Assembly: GCA_964035545.1 (NCBI GenBank)
Contig: OZ037773.1
Location: 2,392,251-2,455,750 of the forward strand
Length of the DNA stretch: 63,500 nucleotides
Source: Bugula neritina
Taxonomy: Eukaryota > Bryozoa > Gymnolaemata > Cheilostomatida > Bugulidae
Direction: 5' to 3'
Part shown: in pieces, positions 21,731 to 34,726 of the stretch
Layout of the letters: each line of letters begins with the position of its first letter
How positions within the stretch are numbered: the stretch's first letter is position 1
Program-made: the position numbers and the translations under genes
The notes under the pieces: generated by a model
Seen by the model: the letters and a program-made list of their open reading frames with translations, nothing else
Databases searched by the model: none
Told to the model about the DNA's origin: nothing

Positions 21731-22001
21731 TTAAAATAATTAAGATTAAAAATAAACTTTGCAATTTATAATTGATAACTGAATTAAATAACTGAATTAA
21801 ATAATTGAATCGGATTAAATTGAACCTCTGGTTTAGTCAGATTGGTCAGTTAAAATGAAGCGAAGTTACTTATTAGCTTTTAGTTTCAAAATTTCTATAT
21901 AATTTGCAATTGATTAATCAAAAACAAGAGTTATCTTTGCTCGACAAATATTATGGTTTGGAAATCATGTAGTAATGTATATATGTGGTTCTATGTATAT
22001 T

Positions 22002-22075
22002 GTGTAATGGTTAGCACTCAGGCTAATATTCTGTGAGACAAATTTGGGATTTGCTCCCCCAGAAGAATTGAAATT
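22002..22075 (+). repeat. tRNA-like SINE remnant
   Basis: gtgtaatggttagcact matches the A-box region of the SINE at 47,098. The B-box is poorly kept. No tRNA fold is claimed. Confidence 0.35.
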
Positions 22076-22324
22076 ATAATATATATGTGTTGTATAATAT
22101 GTATATCTATTTGATAATAATATTGAAGCAAGCAAATTACAATAATAAAATATTACAAGAAATTAGCCAAACCAAAACAAAGATTGTCCTAGCGACCCTT
22201 TGAAATCTTGCTGTGTTATACTAGCAACAGAAATAGCTAAGTTTGACAATTGGGATAGAAAGGCTTATACAAAATTGAATACACAATGAGAATTGCAAGT
22301 AGAACATCAATATTAAAATATATG

Positions 22325-22940
22325 CTTTAACATAAACTCATACAGCCTTGAAATAAATTCTTCAATATAAATTAGTGCAGCTTTAGAATTCAAATATTTT
22401 CTCAATCCAAATATTTTCTCAAGTATAAATTTGTGCAGCTTTTAAAATTCAAATATTTTTTCAATGTAAATTTATGCAGCTTTAAAATTCAAATATTTCT
22501 TCAATGTAAATTTGTGTAGACTAGAAACAAATTTCTCAATTCAAATATAAATTTATGCAGCTCTTTTTTTTTTAAATTCAAATACTTTCTCAATCCAAAT
22601 ATTTCTCAAATATAGATTTGTGTAGACTAGAGACAAATTTCTCAATTCAAATATTTCTCAAATATAAATCTGTGCAGCTTTGACATAAATTTTCTCAATT
22701 CAAATATTTCTCAAATATAAATCTGTGCAGCTTTGACATAAATTTTCTCAATTCAAATGTTTCTCAAATAAATTTGTGCTGCTTCAGAATCAATAAATCA
22801 AATCAACAGATTTCTCAAAATAAATTTGTGCTGCTTCAGAATCAATAAATCAAATCAACAATTTGTGCTGCTTCAGAATCAATAAATCAAATCAATAATT
22901 TCTTAAAATAAATTTGTGCTGCTTCAGAATTAAAAGAACA
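22325..22940. repeat. Degenerate minisatellite
   Basis: About ten imperfect units, roughly 50-60 bp, built on tctcaattcaaatatttctc and aaatttgtgcagctt; towards the right end the unit changes to ttgtgctgcttcagaatc with caataaatcaaatcaaca. Confidence 0.85.
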
Positions 22941-24892
22941 TTGATAAACTTGTTAGCTCAAATAGCGTAGTACAAGAAGTTAATACATAAATATATCCAT
23001 AAAAAATTGTAATATTACTTACTGCAATCAATACGTGTATTGTCAGTCTCTTGAAATTTCCCTTAGCGTTAGCAATTACTATTATTACGGTTAATACTAA
23101 TATATATATTTTGTATTCCGATTATCTTTGTATACCAATTAATTAATTACTCAATTACTCAATTACTGATTTTCCAGAGACCCGGTGGCTCCTTTTATAT
23201 CGGATCTTCTTGGCGGTGGTTCAGATTTCAAGGATACCGGCAACAACTGGTGAAAACTGGCCGACGAAAACTGGCGGCAGAAATTGACGCGGAATTCGGT
23301 CAGGTATGTTGTTGTTTACAGCCAAGATGGGGATTGACGTAAGAGGATCTGCTATTGTTGACTCATCTTTGTATTTTGTAGGCTATATCATCGTTAATTG
23401 TACCTCAGTCTATAATTTGAAGAATAATTTTTGACTACAATATGGTAAAATATATCAGCCAATGGTCACGTGTTGATCTCTATAATAGGTTATATTAATG
23501 TTAAATAATTTATTAAGCATCTAAATTGTTGTATATCATCTATATGTTGGCATGAATAAATATTCACACATATACATGTATATATCTCTATTTGTAAACA
23601 GCATCTGTTATATGTTTCAGCTTTTTATCCATTTCCATTTGTTCAGCAATTAGTGTTTTATTTCAAAAGTCAGTATCACAAATTCCAACACGTGATCATG
23701 GCATGTAGTACTGTCTCAACACCGCAATTACTTATTTAAAAGCCACATTACTAAATAATACTATTTGCATTATCTAAAAGAAGCTATAAAACCATGTGTC
23801 ATATATATTAATTATTGCATCAAGCAATTTCTATGCAAGACCAAATATTTAACTTACTCAAAACTTGTACATTTGAATTTTTAACTTCACTCAATTACTG
23901 GGCTTCATGTATCATATAACTTTTGAATGTACTTGAATGTTGTAGATAAACTGTAGTCTACATACCGTGGTGAAGCAGATATAATAATTTATAATTGCAT
24001 CAACCTGCTGCAGCAGCCATCCCACTGGAAGTCTCAAGCAAACGTCAGCATCGCCGAAGCCATATTTTATTAAGCTGGCAGAACATCTCAGATACACAAC
24101 TTGTGAAGTACAGAAGTAAGAATTAACATAAGAGAACAGTATATGTATAATCATGCATCCTACCGAGAATATAGTTTTTAAGAATTTTCTGAGAACAATG
24201 GTAATATATATATATAGATATATATCAATACTTTTAGTTTAATCACTTATGACATAATTTATAGAAATTCTACTTCTAACATTATTGCAAAATGTTTCCC
24301 GCAATCCTTGCAAACTTGTAGAAATGAGGCTATCTAACATTTCTATTTTGTTTATATTAGCGAATAGTTTCAGTCTTTATATCGGTCACCATGAGGATAC
24401 AATTGTTTTGACACTTCTATTCCCATCAATAAAATAAGCATTTTCTACGTAAAAGAGAAACTATGTCTGTTTACCTGGTAGATTATTTTGCAAGGCCATG
24501 ATAGAGTTTTGACTTTGCAAGTTATTTTGCAAGGCCATGATAGAATTTTGAATTTCCTCTCCACTACTTTTACTAAAACTCTTAAGCTATACTCATATAT
24601 TCAAACCATTAGTTCTAATCATAACTACTATTAGCATATCATTCTGTAAAAAACATCAAGTTGCTGTGCAGTATCTACTCTGCAAAATATAAAGTACTGT
24701 GTAATCTCTGATCTGACAGTAGCTATCATAATTATTTAATACTTTGCTTAGTAATTTACTTATTACGCTAGTAGCTCTACGAGCCACCACAATACTACTG
24801 TATCCATCTTCAAATCATAGGATATAGCTACATAGTACGTGTATTATAATACTCACTCACGCAAGTTTATAGTTGCTATCCCTGTGAGAAAC
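22941..24892. other. Intergenic, mostly featureless
   Basis: AT-rich. A short GC-richer island at 23,170-23,310 has repeated aactgg motifs and ends in a donor-like gtatgt, so it could be a non-coding first exon; nothing else supports that. A 24-bp duplication (caaggccatgatagaattttga type) lies at 24,490-24,555. Confidence 0.4.
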
Positions 24893-25066
24893 CCCTGATG
24901 GAAAGGGGTTTTTGCAAAATCTGGCTAAAGACTTCTTCAGATGAGGCACAGGAGCAATTATAACTGAATGCTCTTCCTAATATCACTAATGGCTTTTGTC
25001 GGTTTGAACCCATGACTTGGTGTTCACTAAGCAAACGATCTAACCTCTAAACCACGACTGCTCCCT
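24893..25066 (-). mobile_element. tRNA-derived SINE
   Basis: On the minus strand it begins GGGAGCAGTCGTGGTTTAGA (A-box region about 25,036-25,058) with a B-box GGTTCAAACC (complement of 25,001-25,010), then an unrelated body. The layout is that of a tRNA-headed SINE. It lies 350 bp upstream of the phosphatase gene. Confidence 0.6.
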
Positions 25067-25410
25067 AGTACATATTATATTATAATACAATACTATTTTA
25101 AAATGTTCAATAAGAGTTGTATGCCCTCACTACTTGTTGTCGGCTATTATGACTGAGCTAGAAATAACAATTTTCTAGTTCATTGGTTATCAATAATGTG
25201 ATAGTTAATTTACGATGTTTTCAGGTCGATCAATTTACTAAAATTATGTAAACAACTCTTAACATCAATAAGGATTCCACTTCAGTCACAAGTAGGTGAC
25301 ATGCCTAATGCCTTTCGGAGGCCTTAGTTTGAGTTAGACTTTTGCACGCGATTGCTAGGGTGAATTTAGCTATAAAAGCATCTTTTGAACGTGAGAACTC
25401 ACTCATCAAT

Positions 25411-28400
25411 ATGAAAAAGTCTTTGGTTTTGGCTATTTTAACATCTTGTGTGTTTGAGATGGTTTGGCTGTACCCAGACAAAACTAAGGTTACTCCTACG
25501 GCTACAGCTATAGACTTGGAGTTAAGTGAAGTAATGGCTCCTGAAAGACAACCTGAACCTAAGTTAAAAAGAAATGGTTATAAGATGAGTAAGGAATTTA
25601 CGGGCTCTGAGACTGATGAGAGATACCCTCGCCATGTTCATTTATCTCTTGGAGGTATAGTATAAGACTGAGTACTAGTACTGCTAGTGCTACTAGTACT
25701 AGTACTGTAGCACAGGTCCAGCGACAGATTGTTATTCTTAGTATAATGTATATTATACTAAACAGTATACTGTATAGTATACTATACAGTATACTGTATA
25801 TTATACTATACAGTATGCTGTATAGTATACTAAATCCAAAGAACCTTTGTTTTATGATTTTAATTTATAGACTGAGTATTCATACTGGTTTTCGTAATCG
25901 TAACGGTAACTTTTCATTATAATTATACTTGACAGTTGGTAGTTATTTTTATTGCTATTTTCATTATTTTTTTCACTTTTACAAACACAGTTGTTGAGAC
26001 TGAGATGGTGGTAACCTGGACGACATTTCAGGAAACACCTGGTGCTGCAGAATACAGTTTACCAATGTCACCACAGAAGATTACTGTTCCATCTAATGTT
26101 ACTATATTCATTGATGGCGGAGATGAGCACAGGAAATACTATATCCACCGAGCTCGTATGACCGATCTGAAGCCCTCCCAAGTTTACGGTAAAATTTTTT
26201 TACTTTTATCAGAATGAGGTACATTTGACTGTTGAAAGCTGATAAACATTGAAAGCAGTTTAGAGATTGTGAGTAATATTCTAGGTTGAATATTGATGTT
26301 ACAATAATTTGCACTGGTAGAGTTGTAGGCTGGTTTTCATAAATTATTAACATAAGCAAATTACTATAGTATGATGGCAACTATTTATACCAAACCATTT
26401 TTCAAAATCGTGACATTGCCATAATTATTCATACACTTGCTGTTTTTAGGCACATGTCCATTTTAGTTAGTGCAGCTGTTGCAGGAACATTGTTACTGAA
26501 ACTGAGTCCAGCTTCAACAATAATATTATTAGGCAAATACTACTAAATTTTAGCTTGCTGGAAATATTACTCTCATATTAGTTATTTGAATACTACTTTC
26601 TAGAATACAGAGTGGAGGATGAAGATGGCGGCTGGTCGCCATTGTTCTCTTTCCGTGCCACGCCGTCTGGTTCCAACTGGTCGCCGGTTGTGGCCATTTA
26701 AGGTGACTTGGGCAATGTAAATGGCAGATCTATTGGTAGACTTCAAACAGAGGCTCAGTACGGCACAATTGATGCTGTATTTCATATTGGTAAGAGATGA
26801 TATGTGAGCTATTATTAGTCACTGAAAGCTTTATACTTTGTCACGATTGAATGTTTCTCAGTATTGTTTTTTCAACAAAGTAGTCATTACTATAGTTGGT
26901 ATTTTTATGTTATTGACACTTCTGACTATTTTTGTAAAAATAATTATATTTTTTAGTTAAATTAGCTAATTTGAATTTTTTAGGTGACTTTGCGTACAAC
27001 CTCGATGATGTAAGTAAAAGAACAAAGCATATAAGATTCTTCTCCCTTAGTTGTACATACTATGTCCTCATTTTGAACATTGATGTCTTCGTAATTTGTG
27101 TCCGAAATACTATGCTTGTATGAATCAGTCGCTGGTGAGCTTTTTACTGATACAATGAGGTGCTGCAAGACATCAAAGTGTGAAGTGCTAGAGTTTAGTT
27201 ATGAAAATTTTCAATTAAATTGCTGAGCAGTTTATTAATTGTTGTTTTCTCTTTATAGGATAATGGTAGGTCATATTTCCTATTAAGCTTTAATGCTTGT
27301 AATTATATGAGGAAGGACTTGGTTTATTTTAGTAAAACTGTCTATAATTTGCCAACCCTAAAGTTTCTGGTGTACTTGTAACCTTTGTATGGTTTTTTGG
27401 GATTTGGTTAAATCCAAGCCTATTGGTTTTGTTTCAATATTGAATATTTTTGCTTTAGTAAAAACCTCACTGCAGCTGTGTCCGTTCCACTATGATTGTT
27501 TATTTATCTTAAAGATGGAGTACAAAAGCCTAAGTCGGTGTTAAAGTTCACTAAACAAACTGTTCTTATCTTCTCCCCTGGTCACTGGCGGTTTATACAC
27601 TATTATTAGAAATATTCACTGGGGTCAAAGTGATAGAAAATATTACAATAATTTCAGTAATAAATTTGATGATAATCAGAAATGTGGCTGAAGTGAACTT
27701 TGCCATCAACTCAGTATAACAGTTTTTTGGTTGTCAACTTATTAGAGAAGTGAGCTTCAGTTAATTTCGTGGTTAATCTAAACTCTTAGCTGCTGCTTAG
27801 TTACTCATCTTTTTCTCTTTGGGAATTAAATTTCGCTTCAAGTCATAAACAAACGCATGTGCTGTGCTTACTAAGCTTTTACTTGGTTTTTAATTAGGTT
27901 GATGTGCACTAATTTCGAACATCTTGATTTATAATTTTATTGTTTGGCTACTGCTTTTCTCATGCTGTTATATTTTGCACTCTGAATCTTCTTGTCAGTC
28001 TCTTTTTTTAAAAACAGTAAACCGATAGCGAATTTTACCTTTGGCTCATTTTTATAAATTATGCAATTTGATAATATAAAAAGTATATGACTGTATTTCA
28101 TATTATAATATGCAATACTAAGGTTGTAATGCAGGGAGAATTGGTGATGCGTTTATGGACCAAATAGAGAGTATTGCTGGCTATGTGCCATATATGACAG
28201 CGGTGGGCAATCATGAAAACTCTTACAACTTTAGTAACTATAGAAACAGGTTCTCCATGCCTGGTGGGGACGGTGAGGGACTGTTCTATAGGTAAGTGGA
28301 TATTAGGCTATCTGTGTTTCTATAGGTAGAATGTTTCTAGAAGCAGCGCCGAGTTAGGGGTGACTGAGTACAGTAATAAAGCCATTTTGCTAAAGAGTTC

Positions 28401-29214
28401 TATTTTTACTTTAAAAACTGATTCAGTTTTCTTAAGTGACTAAGTCTGTTCAAGTCCACAAAAAAGACAAACAAGTTTGCAGAAAAGTTGAATTGAAGTA
28501 ATATTTGTCTGAAGTCTATTTAACAGCGCTATATCAGAATAAATTCATCGGATCCAAGTTTAAACTGGGCTAAAAAAGCTTTATGGAAGGCCATTTTCCT
28601 ATTAGTTTGAATGGCTGTCGAAACAACCTAAGATATCAGGATTTGTTTTCCCTCAGCTCTGTATTATGATGATGATGGATGCCGTTTGTTTTACAGCTTT
28701 GATTATGGTCCAGCCCACATAGTTACTTTCAGTTCTGAGGTTTTCTTCTTTATTAATCAAGGACTAGAACTCATTGCAAAGCAGAAGTTTTGGTTAATGA
28801 AAGACTTGGAGGTATATTTTAAACTATTTCTTTTAAACTAATATAATATGGCTCTAAGAAAATTAAAATTTAAAGAGTGAGCAAATGAATACCAACTACC
28901 GATGACATGCTCAGCGCTCCTGCTCCTTGTAAATTTATGAGTTTTATTTTTTCAATACTTGTATGATTTATTTGTGGTAAATAACTTTTAGATCTTTTAG
29001 ATCATTTTCTTCCGTTGACTTTGTTCACACGAGTTGTATGATCTGTATAATCAGTAGAATATTTAACTCTATTTATAGGCAGCCAATAAGAACAGAGCTG
29101 AGCGTCCATGGCTGATAGTGCAAGCCCACAGACCAATGTACTGCTCCAACGGTGTTCAGAATGATTGCGCTTATTTTGAAGGAATTGTAAGTAATTACTA
29201 TTTTCTTTTTTGTG

Positions 29215-29261
<47 letters not shown>

Positions 29262-30918
29262 GCTCTAAGTTTTGTTTGTATTCCTCACTTAGAACTATGA
29301 CAGTGTTGAACTTCAGCTAATATGCTATCTCATATAACCCATCACCTTGCTGCAATACTATAGTCATCAGTTGATTTGATATCTTATTTGTTTAGTTTTA
29401 TTTGATATCCTTCATTAGGTTTTGGCAAAGGCAGATATAATATTAGCAGCTAGAATGTTATAAAATAGGCAAGTAACATATCAGTCATTGTATGTGTTGT
29501 GTTTCGCTTAACAAATGTTTAACTTACTTAAAGTTTCTGTAGTAGCTAAAACACTTTTGTGATGAAACAAAAGACAGTTCAGGCATAATACATGTTGCTG
29601 TGGACTTTAGATGAGATACTTTGTGGAGGACATGTTGTATGATGCTGGTGTAGACGTGTTTATTGCTGGACACGAGCATTTCTATGAAAGATCTTGGCCT
29701 ATTTACGACACAAAGGTTGGTTGAACTTCTTCTTTATCTGCAGGGTGATGCTTATATTATTTCTATCAACGTTGGGAGTGCACTCTTTTGATCATTTAAA
29801 ATACTAAATGAAATTTATAGTATTTAATTTTGTGTGTTAGTCGTGCTGATTTATTCTAATGTTTGTGCGGTCTTGAGCATTTAGGAATTGTCTTAACTTA
29901 CTTTGCATACTTTTGTGATTTCTCAGGTGTGCAATGGGAGTTATGACCACCCGTACACTGAGCCAAATGCACCCGTTCATATTATAACTGGATCAGCTGT
30001 AAGTCAACCACTTGCTAGCACTTGGTAGCTTATTCAAAAAACACATGCCCCATGCATACAATCTCTACAATCTACATACGCCTATACATACAGTCATTGC
30101 ATACACTCTTAGCACACAGCCTTTGTGATATCATTATATAATACAAAGTAATCTTATATGCAAAGCTGTAATTTCATGGCAGCTGTTATTTTGTAAATAA
30201 CGTATAAGATAATTTGCGGTGCAATCATTTTGTTTACTTTTGAAAGGGAATGTTTGCTGGTCACAGTCCTTTTAAAAAGATACAACCATTCTGGAGCGCT
30301 TACAGAACACAGAATTATGGGTATAGTAGGTTTCACTTTGTCAATGGGACGCATCTGCTTGTGGAATGGGTGAGTGGAGAAAGACCAATGCATCGTGGGT
30401 CGAATGCGTGTCAATATGGTCATAATTTCCTATTGCAATTCATTTCAAGAATACCTCTGAAACAAGCTATAGATTGTATCTACCACTCTCATTTATCTTA
30501 AATAATTAGAGAAACCAGTTTTAAGTTCTCACACACTTTATAATTTTATTTATTTGCAAAATCTTCTGTTTAATTATATAGGCCAAAGTTTAGTAAGCAA
30601 ATTAATTCTCAGTTTTATACTTTAGTTGTAGTGTATTTTATTCGCTTAGATATTTAGCAAAAGTGGTTTACGGAGTTAGCAGTAAAATTGAAAATCTTTG
30701 CATCCTATATTTTTATCTATATGTAGAGTTTTTTAACCTATTTCCATTAGCATCTGTATTCGACCTACAGGTTAGCAGGGGCAGATAATTCTACTGTTTA
30801 TGCTCTGTAGGTTGACGATGAGCAGGATGGTAAAGTAACAGATTCCAACTGGATTATTAAACATAAGCATGGAGCTGGCACTTACGACTGTCACCTCAGA
30901 GAAGGGAAACGCTGGTAG
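25411..30918 (+). CDS. Purple acid phosphatase (acid phosphatase type 7-like), 12 exons
   Basis: Exons by GT/AG and homology: 25411-25654, 25991-26188, 26604-26789, 26984-27009, 27259-27265 (7 nt), 28135-28291, 28697-28811, 29079-29186, 29611-29715, 29927-29998, 30247-30369, 30811-30918; phases agree throughout, about 482 codons. Met at 25,411 precedes a signal peptide (KKSLVLAILTSCVF). A fibronectin-like N-domain (VVTWTTF) is followed by the metallophosphatase core with all five metal motifs: GDLG, GDFAY, GNHE, VQAH, GHEH. Such enzymes hydrolyse phosphomonoesters with a two-metal centre and are secreted or lysosomal. Oddity: TAA in frame at about 26,697 immediately before GDLG, so this allele is truncated, read through, or a sequencing error. 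The last four exons are duplicated at 37.5-39.6 kb. Confidence 0.85.
25762..25797. repeat. 36-bp perfect palindrome in intron 1
   Basis: Built of cagtatactgtatagtata and its complement, in a run of similar TATAC/GTATA repeats (25,740-25,825), just after a CTAGTA-rich repeat (25,672-25,712). Confidence 0.85.
29217..29262. repeat. (TA)n microsatellite in phosphatase intron 8
   Basis: TA dinucleotide run interrupted by one catata. Confidence 0.9.
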
Positions 30919-31702
30919 GCATCATATAGTTGACAAAGCAACTGCTTTATGCCAAGTGTTGGTGGTAACTGACTCACTGCTAATTTTTATATGTTTTAAA
31001 AGTTGAATTTCCTTGACCAGCTTATCCAAGGGCTCTCTGCTTTTATATCATCATCATGTTTAAAATGCAATAATTTATGAATAGTTATATATGTTTACAT
31101 TGGTATTTAACTAAATTTCATAACATAGGAGGGCAAAAGCGTCTTATGTTTTGATAGATTTTGTATTTCTACAATCTGGAACATTCATGTGCAAAACATT
31201 CTCTAGTTTTTTTATTGATATTACTATTAAATGGTGGAATACTTTTAAATATTCTGTATTTTTTTCAATCATTGATATTTGAAATGTAAGTTAACCCATT
31301 ATTTTTTCACATGGATTAAAGACAGAGTTTTACACTATAACTTTGCAATGCAAAGAAAAAAATTTATTTTCACAAATGCACCAGTTTTTTTAACAATCTC
31401 ATATCTTGTGTCTGACACTAAGGTAAATGATATTTATATTTACTTCAGTACATATTTATTTAGCCAAAATATAGACTGCATAATCCATCTTTAATGATGA
31501 AAGCATTGTGATGCACTGTTTCACAAATATAGATTTATTGTACTTGTTTGCGGAGACTATTGATAAATATTTCAACAACTTATATCTGCATTTACAGTTG
31601 ACATCTACAGTAAACGCTGTAGTCAATGAATTTACAAGAGAGTTATCTCCCCTCTGTACAATTTTTCCATGAAATAGTCGGACTAGGAGTCACAGTGTGG
31701 AT
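30919..31702. other. Intergenic downstream of phosphatase
   Basis: AT-rich 3' flank. No gene or repeat recognised. A polyadenylation-like signal was not pinned down. Confidence 0.5.
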
Positions 31703-32676
31703 ATAAAAATTGACAGGTGGGTGGAGCCTATGGCACAATATCATATTGCTTTCCTGGATGTATCTGTAATTCTCTCAGTACAGCCACAATCTTTTGTTGT
31801 AGCATCTAGAATGTCAACTTTTAGTATGCAGACATTCTATAGTATCCTTATGGGTCACACCACTTTCTAATTTATTCTGACCAACAGAACATTTTCCCCG
31901 CAGCTTTGAAAACTGCAAACTCAGAGTTATCTTCCCCTAGTTTAGGAAGTTTCTTTTTTACTCAATATTAATGCTTTTTATCAATTTGGTTGACATTGCT
32001 CTAATATAAATTGAAGTTTAACTTGGTTTTATTAGCTGATAGCTCATTTGTAATAGATAAAGGAAATACTGCTTCAAACACAGGAACATGAAACTTTTCA
32101 TCTTTGAAATAGTTATATTAGCATTAAATACGTTTTATTGTTGTTTGATACCAAAATATGTGTACTCTGCCAGTTACACACAATAACAAAATGCAACTTT
32201 ATAGCCTTCAGATAAAGAATATTTTAGAATAATAAGAACTACCCTATTAAACAATGCAGAAATAAGTAAACAAGAATATTTGCTTACTTGTATACTCAAA
32301 GTCCTTACATGTTACTAGTACTGTAGAGAGCGAGTTCAATATATTATCATAATTGAATAGAACCGAACCTGCTATTAAACAAAAGAGAGAATTACACTAT
32401 TAGAATATTGTGATAATATCTGACTTCTCTTCAATGTTATAAGTGATGCAAGATTTGATTTTGATAAGTTATAGTATGGGCCACCCACCCATTCGTGTTT
32501 ATTATACACAACAGCACCTGAACAAGTTGCACCAGGAGTCTGCTTCAACATAACTATTTTGTTTTGTGAAGTCTGGGATAGACAATTCCTGGAATGCAGG
32601 TTAAGCCTGATAGAAGATTATACTTTTTATTCAGTTGTTTATGTATAAACTATTTTACATATTTTAGATTTTAAAT
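31703..32676 (-). repeat. Left arm of ~0.95-kb inverted repeat around H2B
   Basis: Inverse of 34,727-35,680 over its whole length (from gacaggtgggtggagcctat to attttagattttaaat) with scattered substitutions. It is a copy of the H2B 3' flank placed upstream of H2B in opposite orientation. Confidence 0.85.
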
Positions 32677-33340
32677 TTGTTTACTTAGTAGGCTATATGC
32701 ATGTTACCAACTGTTGCTAGACATCAAGCTACCTAGCCTGCTGCATAATAATTATAATACTTTTAATATCTAGGCTATTTCTACAATGATACATGGCTAT
32801 GCTAAAACTTCTTTTGTATAAAACTAGCAGAATAATACTACAATAATAACAATGATAATGATAATGCTTTTTCATGTTTATAAATACATGGCACACCTGT
32901 CTAAAGCATACATGTTATAAATTCCTCAATAGAATCACAGAATGAAAATGCTTCATCAAGTAGGAAACAACAACATCAACTTCACACTGAGCTGTATAAA
33001 GAAATGTTTGAAATACAATTTATTAAACTCTGTGTGTATAATTGCTATTTAATTTTAATTACTGAAATATTAGGTTTGAGAGTTGGAGCCAAAATTTAAA
33101 GAAGGCTAATTAAAAAGACAGTATAACCTACATCAAATTGAAATTGCCTAAACATCTCCAAAATTTTATTCCTCAAATTACTCCAAGTTGTTGATTTTGC
33201 TCCCTACAAGTAGTTTATATAATATAAAGATTTTATAGCACAAATACTGAACACATGTATAATTAATGCTTTCATGAACATATGCATTTTGCACCTAGCT
33301 CCTTTGACCTGAACAATTATAGCTTTTTCCAAAAATATTC
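32677..33340. other. Spacer between inverted-repeat arm and H2B 5' flank
   Basis: AT-rich, no ORF or repeat recognised. Confidence 0.5.
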
Positions 33341-34192
33341 TTTTTTTGTCAGAAAATAGTTTGTTTATATAGCCTATTTTAATTATTTGCTTAATATGTG
33401 TATATTCACATATTGTAGTATTTGTAGGCTAACAATATTAATTGTCCTTAGGCCATTCTCACACCTGTGATTTCTTGATAAAAAAATATCCAGGCTGTGC
33501 ATCAAGAAGAACCTATCTATACCTTGAATGGTAGGAGTTCAGCTCTTCCTATGTACTTGGTAATTAAGGTAGGTTACCTGCAATTTACACACTGTATATG
33601 AGTAAATGCACAAGTGCCACTATGTGAACTTATTGATAGATTGGTGCCCACAATTATGATTATTTGGAGTGCGTAATGTTTTTTTTTGAAAGAAATATTT
33701 AATAATTCTCATTTTGCCTTACAAAAGTGACCAAACTTTTTAAAAAGTTTAAAGTTCTGGTTAAATAAAAATAAATAAGCTATGCACTAATGATGTTATA
33801 TACAAAGTTAGGTCAAAATCTACATTATATCAATAATTGTTGAAAAGTACAATATTATTTTGAAGTTTAAAGTAATTTCTTGGAATTCAACTCAAAGTTG
33901 CCTATACCAATTTCCCCAACAGTTTGACGTGGCTATATTGTATAAGATATGCAAATTAGATTGTTCTCCGAGTTTCATTGGTCTATGACAAATAATTGTT
34001 TTCAATGTAAACATTAGGGCACACTAAGGCGTCAGTTTACATAACCGCCATCTGATTGGATAATTTCTAACTACTGTTGATACATATAAATACAGAGTGC
34101 CCTAAGATCTGAACATCATTTAGCATCAAACTACTGTTGCAGCCACTACATCGAGAACAAGCATTCAACATTAATATCACTAACTGAACAGC
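33341..34192 (+). promoter_or_regulatory. H2B 5' flank and promoter
   Basis: Contains the H2B octamer ATGCAAAT (33,949-33,956), two inverted CCAAT boxes (attgg 33,977-33,981 and 34,055-34,059) and a TATA box tataaata (34,085-34,092), about 100 bp upstream of the ATG. The whole block is duplicated in inverse orientation at 176-1,020 and 51,284-52,127. Confidence 0.75.
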
Positions 34193-34567
34193 ATGCCTCT
34201 TAAAGTTAGCTCCAAAGGTGCCAAGAAAGCAGCAAAGGCTAAAGGAGCTCCAATGTCTGGAGACAAGAGAGAACAAAGAAAAGGCAAAGGAAGTCCCAGC
34301 ACATACATTACTTACAATGTGTTGAAGCAAGTCCACCAAGACACTGGTGTATCTAGCAGCGCCATGAGGATCATGGAGAGCTTTGTCAATGATATGTTCC
34401 ATATAGTAGTGAATGAAGCAGCTAGATTGGCAGACTACAACAGGAAGTCCACCATAACAAGCCGAGAGGTAGAGACTGTCCTGAAGCTGATTCTGCCAGG
34501 AGAGTTGGCTAAGCATGCCGAGACTGAAGGCACAAAGGCTGTGACTAAATACGCCAGCTCCAAGTAA
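34193..34567 (+). CDS. Histone H2B, divergent, intronless
   Basis: 124 codons, the usual H2B length, single exon. Basic tail ([18 protein letters not shown]) then the histone fold: [56 protein letters not shown] and the C-terminal AVTKYASSK with the Lys equivalent to the ubiquitylated one. It differs from typical H2B at normally fixed places: the KRKR patch is replaced by GKGSPST, IYKVLKQVHPD by [22 protein letters not shown] by [17 protein letters not shown] by HAETEG. Promoter and 3' stem-loop are of the replication-dependent type. No other core histone is within the window. It is probably a functional variant. Confidence 0.93.
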   Translation: MPLKVSSKGAKKAAKAKGAPMSGDKREQRKGKGSPSTYITYNVLKQVHQDTGVSSSAMRIMESFVNDMFHIVVNEAARLADYNRKSTITSREVETVLKLILPGELAKHAETEGTKAVTKYASSK

Positions 34568-34594
34568 TCTCCAAGCTCCATCACTAACCCCAAC

Positions 34595-34610
34595 GGCCCT
34601 TTTCAGGGCC
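34595..34610 (+). terminator. Histone mRNA 3' stem-loop
   Basis: ggccct-tttc-agggcc, six-base stem and four-base loop, followed by ACTA, 27 bp after the stop. This is the SLBP-binding signal of replication-dependent histone mRNAs. Confidence 0.95.
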
Positions 34611-34726
34611 ACTAATGTTTACTTGAAGAGTTGTTCAAACTTATGAATAATAAATTATTGATAAACCTTCTAGATATATATTGGGCTATATAAAGTTTGC
34701 AATGCACTCACTTATCAACATGTTCT

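Noticed and set aside
22325-22940. CRISPR-like array
   Set aside because: Repeats are degenerate and contiguous without unique spacers; the host is an animal.
34067-34612. 181-codon minus-strand ORF opposite H2B
   Set aside because: Antisense shadow of the H2B codons; no recognisable domain and it overlaps the H2B promoter.
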